Shown here: one piece after another, positions 16,143 to 24,636 of the stretch
How positions within the stretch are numbered: the first letter of the stretch is position 1
How the letters are laid out: each line of letters starts with the position of its first letter
Origin: Iodidimonas sp. SYSU 1G8
Lineage (GTDB): Bacteria; Pseudomonadota; Alphaproteobacteria; SMXS01
Direction: 5' to 3'
Assembly (NCBI RefSeq): GCF_039655775.1
Contig: NZ_JBBYXJ010000001.1
Location: 1-64,000 of the forward strand
DNA: 64,000 bases
Translations under genes and position numbers: made by a program
Notes under the pieces: generated by a model
Databases searched by the model: none
Seen by the model: only the letters and a program-made list of their open reading frames with translations
What the model was told of the DNA's origin: nothing

Positions 16143-16874
16143 ATGGTAGGGATTCGGCACGATCAAATTCTGGCAGGCCTGCGTGAGCGTATCCGGCGGA
16201 TCGAAGGCGTCGGAGAGGCGGCGGGTCATGGCATTCTTTCTCTGGGCATGGAGGCGGTCGATCGCGTGCTGCCCGAGGGCGGGCTGGCGCTTGCCGGTGT
16301 CCATGAGGTGCGCGGCAGCGGCGATGGGGCTGCGACGGGGTTCTGCGCGGCATTGCTCGCCCGGCTGAACCGCGTCGATGGCCGGCCGATCCTGTGGCTC
16401 GAGCGTGGCGAGGACCTCTACATGCCCGGTCTGGCGCGGTTTGGCCTTATGCCGGGGGCGGTGCTGACCGTGTCGGGCATCAGGCGCGACGCCGACATGC
16501 TGTGGGCCCTGGAAGAGGCGCTGCATTGCGGGGCGCTGTCCGCCGTGGTGGGCGAGATTCGGGCGGCCGACTTCACGGCCAGCCGGCGTCTGCAACTGGC
16601 GGCGGAGGCTGGCGGGGTCACGGCGCTGTTGTTGAGCGAGGGGCAGGGCGGCGGGGCCGCGACGGCGCTCAGCCGCTGGCAGATCACCTCGGCGCCCAGC
16701 CTGGGAGACGGCATGCCGGGCGTGGGCTGGCCATGCTGGCAGGTGGAACTGGTGCGTTGCCGCAATGGTCGCTCCGCGGCCTGGACAGTGCTGTGGAGAC
16801 AGGACGGCTGGGCCGCCGTGGAGAGGATGTCGCCCGGAGAAGAGTTTAATTCCGGCATAAGGATGATGGGATAA
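16143..16874 (+). CDS. imuA: ImuA, mutasome RecA/SulA-like protein
   Basis: The 243-residue protein has the ImuA layout: ILSLGMEAVDRVLPEGGLALAGVHEVRG near the start, then a RecA-like core with ILWLERGEDLYMPGLARFGL and DMLWALEEALHCG. It lacks a strict Walker A Lys/Thr (SGDGAATGF replaces it), as is usual for ImuA. It is part of the damage-induced mutagenesis cassette with ImuB and DnaE2. ATG 16143 is used rather than the upstream TTG because it clears the LexA box by 20 bases. The imuB start follows four bases after the stop. Confidence 0.9.
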   Translation: MVGIRHDQILAGLRERIRRIEGVGEAAGHGILSLGMEAVDRVLPEGGLALAGVHEVRGSGDGAATGFCAALLARLNRVDGRPILWLERGEDLYMPGLARFGLMPGAVLTVSGIRRDADMLWALEEALHCGALSAVVGEIRAADFTASRRLQLAAEAGGVTALLLSEGQGGGAATALSRWQITSAPSLGDGMPGVGWPCWQVELVRCRNGRSAAWTVLWRQDGWAAVERMSPGEEFNSGIRMMG

Positions 16875-16878
16875 GCCA

Positions 16879-18402
16879 ATGGCTGGTCATCATAAAAAGA
16901 GATTCCTATGCGTCTGGTTCCCTTGGTTCATGACCGAGCGGCTCGTCCGCAAGGAACCGGAGTTGGCCAAGCGGGCGCTGGGCGCCATCGAAGAACAGCG
17001 CGGCCGCCTCGTGGTCGCGGCCGCCAACCAGAGAGCGCTTCGTGCCGGTCTCCGGCCGGGCATGGTGCTGGCCGATGCCCGCGCGATCGAGCCGACCTTG
17101 CAGACCCGCTTCGTCAACCGGGCCGCGGACAGGGCGGCCTTGGTGCGGCTGGCCGGCTGGGCGACCCGGTATACGCCCTGGGCGGCATTGGCGGAGCAGG
17201 ACAGCCTGTTTCTCGATCTTTCGGGATGCTCACATCTGTTCGGGGGCGAAGAGGCTCTGGCCGAAGATCTGACGACGCGGCTGGAAGGCTTTGGTCTGAC
17301 CTGCGCCGTTGGTTTGGCCGACACGCCGGGCGCCGCCTGGGCGGTGGCACATCAGAGCGGCGAGAAGATTACGATCCTGCCGCCATTCGGCGCGCTGACC
17401 GATGCAATGGACGCGCTGAAAGATATTTCAATCAGTGGGTTACGGCTTGCCTCTGATGATCTGGATGGATTGGCTTCCTTTGGATTGCGCAAGATCGGCG
17501 GTCTCTATCCCCTGGCCCGGCGGACCTTGACCGAACGGTTTGGCCCGGCGCCTGTGCTGCGGCTCGATCAGGCGCTGGGGGTCGTGGATGAGCCGATCTC
17601 GCCCTTCGCGCCGGTGGCGCCGCGTGAGCGCCGCGCGGCCCTGGCGGAGCCGGTGTCGACCCGGGAAGCCATCGAGGGCGTCCTGCATGGGCTGCTGGAC
17701 GAGCTGTGCCAGACATTGAACCGTTCCGGAGAAGGTGCACGAGCGCTGACGCTGTCGTGTCACCGGGTGGATGGCACGGTGTCGAGGATCCGGATCGGTA
17801 CCAGCCGACCATCCCGCTGGCCGCAGCCGCTGTTCAGGCTGTTCGCCGAACGGCTGGACGGGGTCGATCCCGGCTTCGGTATCGATGTCATGGTGCTGTC
17901 AGCGACGCAGGTAGAGCCGCTGAAAGCCATCCAGGGAAACTGGCATGTGAAAGGCGGCGCCAAGGCCGGACTGGCGGATCTGGTCGACCGGCTGGGGAAC
18001 CGGTTCGGCTTTGGGCGTATCACACGGCCGCAGCCCCGCCAGAGCTGGCTGCCGGAGCGGGCGATCGATGACGGCCTGCCCTTCGCCGAACTGGCGGGGG
18101 AGGAATGGCCGTCGGGGCGCGAGCGGCCCTTGCGGCTGCTGGCATGGCCGGAAGAGGTCGAGGCAGTGGCGCCCGTACCCGATGATCCGCCCATGCTGTT
18201 CCGGCGCCGTGGCCGCTCCTACCGGGTGCGTGCGGCCGATGGGCCCGAGCGGCTGGAGGGCGAATGGTGGCTGAAGGATGAAGCACCGCGGGATTACTAC
18301 CAGGTGGAGGACGAGGCCGGTCGCCGCTATTGGCTGTACCGACAGGGACTGTACGAGCCCGGCAGCCAACCGAAGTGGTTTCTCCACGGTGTGTTTGCGT
18401 GA
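16879..18402 (+). CDS. imuB: ImuB, Y-family polymerase-like mutasome hub
   Basis: The 507-residue protein carries a Y-family polymerase fold: FLCVWFPWFMTERL at the start, MVLADARAIEPTL, SLFLDLSGCSHLFGGE, and a little-finger region. The catalytic acidic residues of DinB (D/DE) are not preserved; the SGCSH context replaces them, which is typical of ImuB. In the family it recruits DnaE2 through the beta clamp rather than polymerising. The stop overlaps the dnaE2 GTG (GTGA), so the last two genes are translationally coupled. Confidence 0.9.
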   Translation: MAGHHKKRFLCVWFPWFMTERLVRKEPELAKRALGAIEEQRGRLVVAAANQRALRAGLRPGMVLADARAIEPTLQTRFVNRAADRAALVRLAGWATRYTPWAALAEQDSLFLDLSGCSHLFGGEEALAEDLTTRLEGFGLTCAVGLADTPGAAWAVAHQSGEKITILPPFGALTDAMDALKDISISGLRLASDDLDGLASFGLRKIGGLYPLARRTLTERFGPAPVLRLDQALGVVDEPISPFAPVAPRERRAALAEPVSTREAIEGVLHGLLDELCQTLNRSGEGARALTLSCHRVDGTVSRIRIGTSRPSRWPQPLFRLFAERLDGVDPGFGIDVMVLSATQVEPLKAIQGNWHVKGGAKAGLADLVDRLGNRFGFGRITRPQPRQSWLPERAIDDGLPFAELAGEEWPSGRERPLRLLAWPEEVEAVAPVPDDPPMLFRRRGRSYRVRAADGPERLEGEWWLKDEAPRDYYQVEDEAGRRYWLYRQGLYEPGSQPKWFLHGVFA

Positions 18403-21400
18403 CGGCGTATGCCGAACTTCAAATCACCAGTAATTTCAGCTTTTTGAGGGGAGCTTCTCATCCTCATGAGCTGATGGGGCAGGCGGCTTCCCTGGGGCTT
18501 GCCGGGGCTGCCATCGCCGACAGGAACACTCTGGCGGGGGTGGTGCGGGCGCATGTGGCGGCCAAGGAACATGGTATCAGGTTGGCGGTGGGGGCGCGGC
18601 TGGATTTGACGGATGCCTCGAGTGTCCTTTGCCTGCCGACGAGCCGGCCGGGATATGGGCGACTTTCGCGCCTGATCACCAAGGGGCGCCGCGCGGCACC
18701 CAAGGGGGAATGCCGCCTGACGCAGGAAGATGTTGTCGAGGCCGCGGCGGATAATTTGTTCATCGCCTTGCCGCCGGTTTATCCCGGACCTGATTACCGC
18801 GACGAGCTGATGCGGTGGCGGGACGTTCTGAACGCGCCGCTTTATCTGGCTGCGACCCATTACTATCGCGGTGACGATGCCAAGCGCCTGAAGCGGCTGG
18901 CCGACCTGTCGGCCTCCCTTGGAGTGCCGATGGTGGCGACCGGCGACGTGCATTATCACGCGCCGTTCCGCCGCCGGTTGCAGGATGTGCTAACCTGTAT
19001 CCGCGAGCACTGCACCATCACCAGCGCGGGATGGCGGCTGGGAGCCAATGCGGAGCGTCACCTGAAACCGCCGGAGGAGATGGCGCGGCTGTTCCGGGCC
19101 TACCCGGACGCCATCCGCCGCACCGTGGAGGTGCTCGAGCAATGCCGGTTTTCGCTGGATGAGTTGAAGTATGAGTATCCAGACGAAATCACAGAGAACG
19201 GCCGTAGCCCACAGGAAGAATTGGAGTTTCTGACGTGGATGGGTGCCCGGGAACGCTATCCCTGCGGGGTTCCCGCCAAGGTCGAAAGCGGTGTCCATAA
19301 GGAACTGGCGCTCATCTCCCTGAAGGAATACGCGCCCTATTTCCTGACCGTCCACGACATCGTGCGCTTCGCCAAGGACAACAAGATCCTGTGCCAGGGC
19401 CGCGGTTCCGCCGCCAATTCGGTGGTCTGCTATTGCCTCGGGATCACCTCGGTCGATCCGATGCAGATCGACCTACTGTTCGAACGCTTCGTGTCGGCCG
19501 AGCGGGACGAGCCTCCGGATATCGATGTGGATTTCGAACATGAGCGCCGCGAAGAAGTGATGCAGTACATCTTCGCGAAGTACGGGCGCGAGCGGGCCGG
19601 GATCGTCGCCACGGTCATTTCCTATCGCAGCAAGGGCGCCATGCGCGACGTGGGCAAGGCCATGGGGCTGAGCACGGATCTGGTCGAGCGCCTGACGCGC
19701 ACCATCACCTGGTGGTCGGGACCGCTGGATCCGGACCGGGCGCGCGAGGAAGGGCTGGACCCGGAAGACCGGACCCTCATGCTGGCGCTGGAGCTAGCAG
19801 GCGAATTGCGAGGCTTTCCACGGCACCTGTCACAGCACACGGGCGGCTTCGTGATGTCGCGGGGGCCGCTGTGCGAGGTTGTGCCCATCGAGAACGCGGC
19901 CATGAAGGACCGCACCGTCATCGAGTGGAACAAGGACGATCTGGACGAACTAGGCCTGATCAAGGTCGATGTGCTGGCGCTGGGCATGCTGACCGCCATT
20001 CGGCGAACGTTCGCGTTCATCGAGAAACATGATCATCAAGTCTTTGATATTGCTTCTATTCCACAGGACGATCCCGGCGTTTACGAGATGATCCAGAAGG
20101 CCGATACGATCGGGGTTTTTCAGATCGAGAGCCGGGCGCAGATGGCCATGCTGCCGCGGCTGAAGCCGAGGGAATTCTATGATCTGGTGATCGAGGTGGC
20201 GATCGTCAGGCCGGGGCCGATCCAGGGAGACATGGTGCATCCCTATCTCCGGCGCCGGAATAATCAGGAAACGGTCGAGTATCCCAAACCTGAACTCGAG
20301 GCGGTGCTCAAGCGCACGCTCGGCGTGCCGCTGTTCCAGGAACAGGCTATGAAGATCGCGATCGTCGCGGCAGGGTTCAGCCCGTCGCGAGCGGACAAGC
20401 TCCGTCGCGCCATGGCGAGTTTCCGGAACATGGGGACCATCGAACAGTTCCGGGGTGAAATGGTCGAAGGCATGGTGGCGAACGGCTATGAGCGGGATTT
20501 CGCCGAACGCTGTTTCAAGCAGATCGAGGGGTTCGGGGATTATGGTTTCCCCGAAAGTCACGCCGCGAGCTTCGCGCTGCTCGCCTATGTGTCGGCCTGG
20601 CTGAAGCACCATTATCCGGAGGCGTTCACGGCCGGCCTACTGAATTCCTATCCCATGGGCTTCTACGCACCGGCGCAACTGGTGCGCGATCTCATCGATC
20701 ATGGCGGAGAGGTACGACCTGCCGACATCAACCATTCCAATTGGGACTGCACCCTGGAAGCGGGTGCTGAGGGACGGCATGCCTTGCGTCTGGGGTTGAG
20801 GCAGATCAAGGGCTTACGTGAAGAAGAAGTTAAAAAGCTTCAAGCCTGCCGGGATGGCGGATATCGCTCCCCGCTAGATTTGTGGCAGCGGGCCGGTCTG
20901 CTGCCCGCCACGCTGGTGCGTCTGGCCGAGGCGGATGCATTCCAGTCTCTCGGATTGGACCGGCGGCAGGCTGCCTGGGCGGTAAAGAGCCTGACCGATG
21001 CCAAGCCGCTGCCGTTATTCGAAGGGCTGGATTATGGGGCCAAGGTGGAGCGGGAAGACTATCTGCCGGCCATGGGGCTTGGCGAGCATGTCATCGCCGA
21101 TTACCAGACGACGCAACTTTCCCTGAAGCGCCATCCTGTGGCCCTGCTTAGGGAAAAGCTTGAGGCGGAGGGTGTGCAGCCCACGGGAAACCTGGTCGCG
21201 GCGAGGCACGGCCAGCGGATCACGATTGCCGGGGTCGTGCTGGCCCGTCAGCGGCCGGGTACGGCCAAGAACGTCATGTTCATCACGCTGGAGGATGAAA
21301 CGGGTGTCGCCAATCTGGTGGTGTTCCCGGGAGTCTACGAAGCATATCGGCGTCCCACTCTGACGGCGCGTTTGATGGCTTGCCGGGGAAAGGTGGAAAA

Positions 21401-21527
21401 GGCGGAAGGCGTTACGCATGTGATCGTCGAGAAGGTTTTCGAGATCAATGCCTGGTTGGCGAGCCTGACCGAACAGGCCGGAGAGACGCCGGCTGCCTTT
21501 CTCGACAAGGGTCGCTTCTTTCATTGA
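18399..21527 (+). CDS. dnaE2: DnaE2, error-prone DNA polymerase III alpha subunit
   Basis: The 1042-residue protein has an N-terminal PHP domain (AYAELQITSNFSFLRGASHP), then the C-family palm with catalytic acids in PPDIDVDF (D374, D376, D378) and the fingers. A C-terminal OB domain follows (RITIAGVVLARQRPGTAKN). GTG 18399 is chosen as the start because it overlaps the imuB stop and leaves the family's usual YAEL start. DnaE2 carries out translesion, mutation-prone synthesis. The length is normal. Confidence 0.93.
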   Translation: MTAYAELQITSNFSFLRGASHPHELMGQAASLGLAGAAIADRNTLAGVVRAHVAAKEHGIRLAVGARLDLTDASSVLCLPTSRPGYGRLSRLITKGRRAAPKGECRLTQEDVVEAAADNLFIALPPVYPGPDYRDELMRWRDVLNAPLYLAATHYYRGDDAKRLKRLADLSASLGVPMVATGDVHYHAPFRRRLQDVLTCIREHCTITSAGWRLGANAERHLKPPEEMARLFRAYPDAIRRTVEVLEQCRFSLDELKYEYPDEITENGRSPQEELEFLTWMGARERYPCGVPAKVESGVHKELALISLKEYAPYFLTVHDIVRFAKDNKILCQGRGSAANSVVCYCLGITSVDPMQIDLLFERFVSAERDEPPDIDVDFEHERREEVMQYIFAKYGRERAGIVATVISYRSKGAMRDVGKAMGLSTDLVERLTRTITWWSGPLDPDRAREEGLDPEDRTLMLALELAGELRGFPRHLSQHTGGFVMSRGPLCEVVPIENAAMKDRTVIEWNKDDLDELGLIKVDVLALGMLTAIRRTFAFIEKHDHQVFDIASIPQDDPGVYEMIQKADTIGVFQIESRAQMAMLPRLKPREFYDLVIEVAIVRPGPIQGDMVHPYLRRRNNQETVEYPKPELEAVLKRTLGVPLFQEQAMKIAIVAAGFSPSRADKLRRAMASFRNMGTIEQFRGEMVEGMVANGYERDFAERCFKQIEGFGDYGFPESHAASFALLAYVSAWLKHHYPEAFTAGLLNSYPMGFYAPAQLVRDLIDHGGEVRPADINHSNWDCTLEAGAEGRHALRLGLRQIKGLREEEVKKLQACRDGGYRSPLDLWQRAGLLPATLVRLAEADAFQSLGLDRRQAAWAVKSLTDAKPLPLFEGLDYGAKVEREDYLPAMGLGEHVIADYQTTQLSLKRHPVALLREKLEAEGVQPTGNLVAARHGQRITIAGVVLARQRPGTAKNVMFITLEDETGVANLVVFPGVYEAYRRPTLTARLMACRGKVEKAEGVTHVIVEKVFEINAWLASLTEQAGETPAAFLDKGRFFH

Positions 21528-21593
21528 GAGGGTGCTTGCCGGTGACGCGGATCGGGGTCACTCTGCGGCGGATTCAGTCAAAAGGAGCCGTCC

Positions 21594-22181
21594 GTGAAAG
21601 TTCATGGTTCACCTGCATCGCCTTATGTCCGCAAGGTCCGCGCCGTCGCGGTGGAACTGGGCGTGCCACTCGAGCTGGTGCTTGTCGACGCCCAGACGGC
21701 GCAATTCGATTTTGGCCGGATCAACCCGGTTCACCGCATTCCGGCTCTCGAACTCGAAGATGGGGAGGTGCTGTTCGACAGTCCGGTGATCTGCGAGTAT
21801 CTGGATGCCACCTATGAGGGCGGCCTGTTTCCCCCGACGGGCCCGGAACGCTGGCGTGTGCTGAGACTGCAGGCGCTGGGCGATGGCGTCATGGATGCCG
21901 CCGTGCCCAGGCGCGGCGAGACAATGAGACCGGAACAGCAACAGTCTCCGGCACGGATAGCGGCGTATCAACGGTCGATCCGACAGGTCCTCGACGCGCT
22001 CGAACTTGAGACAGCCGGATTGAACGGTGTGAATATCGGCACGATCGCGATCGCGTGCGCGCTCGGATATCTGGATTTCAGATTTCCGGGCGATGAATGG
22101 CGAAAGGGCCGGCCAGCGCTGGCGGCATGGGAAAGCGAGTTCTCGCGCAGACCGTCCATGGCGCAGACAGGGCCGGATTAA
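21594..22181 (+). CDS. Glutathione S-transferase family protein
   Basis: The 195-residue protein has a thioredoxin-like N-terminal domain starting MKVHGSPASPYVRKVRAVAVE (Ser-Pro in place of the Tyr/Ser site). It has the cis-proline element RIPALELEDGEVLFDSPVICEYLD, then an all-helical C-terminal domain with YQRSIRQVLDALELE and IAIACALGYLDFR. A GTG start (21594) is supported by AAAGGAG eight bases upstream; no nearby ATG gives a full N-terminus. It is not part of the SOS operon in any clear way. The substrate is unknown. Confidence 0.85.
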   Translation: MKVHGSPASPYVRKVRAVAVELGVPLELVLVDAQTAQFDFGRINPVHRIPALELEDGEVLFDSPVICEYLDATYEGGLFPPTGPERWRVLRLQALGDGVMDAAVPRRGETMRPEQQQSPARIAAYQRSIRQVLDALELETAGLNGVNIGTIAIACALGYLDFRFPGDEWRKGRPALAAWESEFSRRPSMAQTGPD

Positions 22182-22192
22182 CCAGCATCAGC

Positions 22193-22327
22193 CTATTTTT
22201 TCTTGCTGGGTATCGTGCCCGTACCCTTGGGCAGGATGGCAAAGGGAAGCGCTGCGGGTGCGGCCGCCGCCTTGTCCTTCTTTGGCTTCTTGATCTCGCG
22301 ATTACTTTTCTTCTGGCCCTTGGCCAT
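22193..22327 (-). CDS. 44-residue lysine-rich small protein, conserved type
   Basis: On the minus strand, ATG 22327 follows CAGGAGAGAC, a strong ribosome site. The frame runs 44 codons to TAG (22193-22195). The product begins MAKGQKKSNREIKKPKKDK, continues with an Ala/Pro stretch and ends LPKGTGTIPSKKK. I recall this 'MAKGQ..SNRE.KKPK.DK' pattern as a small conserved proteobacterial protein of unknown function. Charge and length suggest nucleic-acid contact, which is inference. It is short enough to be missed by gene finders. Confidence 0.7.
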   Translation of the reverse strand: MAKGQKKSNREIKKPKKDKAAAAPAALPFAILPKGTGTIPSKKK

Positions 22328-22420
22328 GTCGTCTCTCCTGAGCGCCTGTGCTTGTGGGAAGAAAGCAGCGGCAACCTGCTAAGATAGTGTCCCGGACATC
22401 ACCATGCCCGGCCTCAAGCA

Positions 22421-22684
22421 TCAAAAATCGGAGGCTTGAAGTGTATAAAGTCCTTTGCGGCCGCGAGAATAAAGCCGGCTCGCCACCATCAGGATGCGTT
22501 CACGGTGGAAATCGAACGTGTCGAGAAATCCCTCCTCATCGCGCTGATTGCCCGGGTTTATACGGACGAGAGCATCTTCGCTGACTGCGAACGACACTTC
22601 ATGCATGTCGTCATGACCCAGAAAACGAATGCATTGACGCTTTGCGTCGTAATTTCGGCTGGCATTGGGGAAGTTAATTGACAT
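22421..22684 (-). CDS. DUF1488 family protein
   Basis: The 87-residue protein has the DUF1488 layout. It starts with INFPNASRNYDAKRQCIRFLGHD, an acidic central strand EVSFAVSEDALVRI, a middle helix (DTFDFHRERI) and an SRLYSRGRKGLYTLQASDF end. DUF1488 proteins are small cytosolic proteins of unknown function. An AGGA lies seven bases before the ATG. The 94-base gap to the small Lys-rich gene upstream holds no clear element. Confidence 0.85.
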   Translation of the reverse strand: MSINFPNASRNYDAKRQCIRFLGHDDMHEVSFAVSEDALVRINPGNQRDEEGFLDTFDFHRERILMVASRLYSRGRKGLYTLQASDF

Positions 22685-22742
22685 GCGCGCATCCTACTCT
22701 TTTTCGGATGCCTGTGTCCGATTTCTCTTCCGTGTTCAGCGA

Positions 22743-23777
22743 TTAATCTGAAGCGTTCCAGTCTATTCCCGACATCAGGCCCGATTCTACAAGCGACCCT
22801 GATGTCAAATATTGGCGCGAGGCCTCGTAAGCCGCCGACAGGTTCGGTTCGATCTCAAGACGTTCCAGATATAAGCGGTACTCCGCCGACCCCGCATAGT
22901 GGTTATTCAACACCTTTGCCCTGACGGCCCGTTCGTGAAAATCTCCGAGAAGCTTGAAATGCGCCAGGCATCCGGTTGGAGTGCCGAAATTCAGCGTGAA
23001 CGGATAGAGTGCATGGGAATAGATCTGCACCACGTCCGCATCCCAGCGTGCCAGCGGGGTCTTGGCGATGTCGGACCGAAACCCCTTTGCCGGTGTGCTG
23101 AACAGCCTTTGGCGCGGCCCGCCTTCGTGATGGACGATACGCGGCTGCACCCACCGCGCGGTCTCGGGTGCCGCGACGCTGTAACCGTCGCCATCATATA
23201 GCGGGCACAGATCGAACAGCCTGTCCGATGGCGCCGGGACCAGGTCACGAATAGCGCCGTCGCCATACATGTCGAGCATCATGCAGGGAAGCGATCGTCG
23301 TCCGGCGTGCTCCAGATGGCGAATGAGCCGGTCGAGACCATGATTTTCACAGCCATCATAGACCAGTTGCTCGTCCGCATCGGCATAGAGAACCCATTGT
23401 CCAGGCAACAGCCTTTGGATCAGGGCGTTCGCCCAAAGAACGCCGAACCGCGAATCCTTGAAGCTGGCATCGGTGGCGTAGAGATCGCTGTCGTGCTGAT
23501 CAAGTATCAGGTCGCGGGTATGGTCGATCGACCCGTTATCGAGAAAAATGAAGCGGCTGATTCCAAGCTGGCGGTAGTGCCTGAGGAAATCAGGTAGGCG
23601 TAGCGCCTCGTCGCGGACGACGCAGATGCATGATATGCCTTGTGACGGCGCATGGCTATTCGCTCTGACTTGTCGGATCAGCGGCAAGGCGCGCTGGCTA
23701 TGCAGCCGGACCTTTGCGGCCAGCAGCCTGCCCGCCGGCGCTGACCGCTTCAGCTTGTCGATGAATGAGGTTGGCAT
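22743..23777 (-). CDS. Glycosyltransferase family 2-like protein
   Basis: The 344-residue protein lacks a transmembrane region. The GT core starts at about residue 48 (ISCICVVRDEALRLPDFLRHY) and carries the metal-binding motif DADEQLVYDG (about 152-161), the DxD region of GT-A enzymes. Downstream are AHFKLLGDF and a basic C-terminal region. It resembles GT2/GT92-type enzymes that take a core 'VRDE...LRHYR.LG' form and often add sugars to polysaccharide. No polysaccharide genes lie next to it. Confidence 0.8.
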   Translation of the reverse strand: MPTSFIDKLKRSAPAGRLLAAKVRLHSQRALPLIRQVRANSHAPSQGISCICVVRDEALRLPDFLRHYRQLGISRFIFLDNGSIDHTRDLILDQHDSDLYATDASFKDSRFGVLWANALIQRLLPGQWVLYADADEQLVYDGCENHGLDRLIRHLEHAGRRSLPCMMLDMYGDGAIRDLVPAPSDRLFDLCPLYDGDGYSVAAPETARWVQPRIVHHEGGPRQRLFSTPAKGFRSDIAKTPLARWDADVVQIYSHALYPFTLNFGTPTGCLAHFKLLGDFHERAVRAKVLNNHYAGSAEYRLYLERLEIEPNLSAAYEASRQYLTSGSLVESGLMSGIDWNASD

Positions 23778-23901
23778 GGAAGAGAGGCCTGACCGGCGTG
23801 GGGCAATTGTTTGCGCACGCTATCGCGAGACGGGAAACCAGGCAATCGGCATGGCCTATTGCGGAGATTTAGCCCTTCGTATAGGGTTCCCGCCATCCAC
23901 T

Positions 23902-23990
23902 GGGGAGTAGCCGCTTCCATCGAAGGAAGGGGCGCGTCAACAAACTTGGCTTCGGCCATGGCGCGTTCAGCCTGCGGGCTTGGCGAGACC
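23902..23990 (+). promoter_or_regulatory. yybP-ykoY manganese riboswitch aptamer
   Basis: The plus strand reads GGGGAGTAG, then CC, a GCTTCC/GGAAGG stem, then GGCGCGTCAACAAACTTGGC, a variable stem, and finally CTTGGCGAGACC. These are the conserved blocks of the yybP-ykoY (Mn2+) aptamer in the right order and spacing. It lies 74 bases before the ATG of the TMEM165/GDT1-like gene, a family this riboswitch commonly controls. Confidence 0.88.
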
Positions 23991-24011
23991 ATGGGTTCGG
24001 CGCGCCGATTA

Positions 24012-24052
24012 TGGGTCGGGCGGTCGCCGAGCCATGGTTTATGCCCGACCCA
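24012..24052 (+). promoter_or_regulatory. Probable riboswitch expression platform (hairpin next to ribosome site)
   Basis: A perfect 10-bp stem (TGGGTCGGGC at 24012-24021 with GCCCGACCCA at 24043-24052) abuts the AGGGA ribosome site at 24052-24056, before ATG 24064. In the loop, CCATGGT (24032-24038) can pair instead with ACCATGG at the 3' edge of the aptamer (23988-23994). The two pairings are mutually exclusive, which would make this a translational on/off switch. This is inference from pairing only. Confidence 0.6.
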
Positions 24053-24063
24053 GGGATGGATTA

Positions 24064-24636
24064 ATGGACGCTTTCCTCGTGTCGACCGGTGTGGTGGCGA
24101 TTGCCGAAATCGGCGACAAGACACAACTTCTCGCGCTTGTCTTGGCGGCGCGCTTTCGGAAACCCTTACCAATTGTTCTGGGCATTCTGGCTGCCACCCT
24201 CGCAAATCACGGAGTAGCAGCCGTTATCGGCATGGCGGCCGCCGGCTGGCTGCAAAGCGATATCTTCCAGTGGGCGCTCGGGGCATCGTTCGTCCTGATG
24301 GGGCTTTGGGCCTTGAAGCCGGATACGCTGGAAGAGTCCGAGAAGAGCCGGGCGAGCGGTGCCAGCGCTTTCCTCGTGACCCTGGTAGCGTTCTTTTTCG
24401 TCGAGATCGGCGACAAGACCCAGATCGCAACCATGGCGCTTGCCGCGCAGTTCCAAAGTGTTCTCTGGGTCACGGCCGGCACCACCCTGGGCATGATGCT
24501 CGCGAACACGCCTGTGGTCCTTCTCGGAGAGGCGGTAGCAACGCGTCTGCCGCTCCAGGCGATCAGATTGGTCGCCGCTGCCGTGTTCGTCGCGCTCGGC
24601 GCAGTGATCCTGGCGCGCGCGGCGGGATGGTTCTAG
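24064..24636 (+). CDS. TMEM165/GDT1-family Mn2+ exporter
   Basis: The 190-residue, six-TM protein has two copies of the family motif E-x-G-D-K-T: AEIGDKTQLLALVLAARF (near 14) and VEIGDKTQIATMALAAQF (near 116). These are the UPF0016/GDT1 signature, whose acidic residues carry Mn2+/Ca2+. The upstream Mn2+ riboswitch supports a manganese efflux role. ATG 24064 is used because upstream in-frame codons fall inside the aptamer. Its stop shares bases with the stop of the convergent kinase gene (CTAG). Confidence 0.9.
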   Translation: MDAFLVSTGVVAIAEIGDKTQLLALVLAARFRKPLPIVLGILAATLANHGVAAVIGMAAAGWLQSDIFQWALGASFVLMGLWALKPDTLEESEKSRASGASAFLVTLVAFFFVEIGDKTQIATMALAAQFQSVLWVTAGTTLGMMLANTPVVLLGEAVATRLPLQAIRLVAAAVFVALGAVILARAAGWF

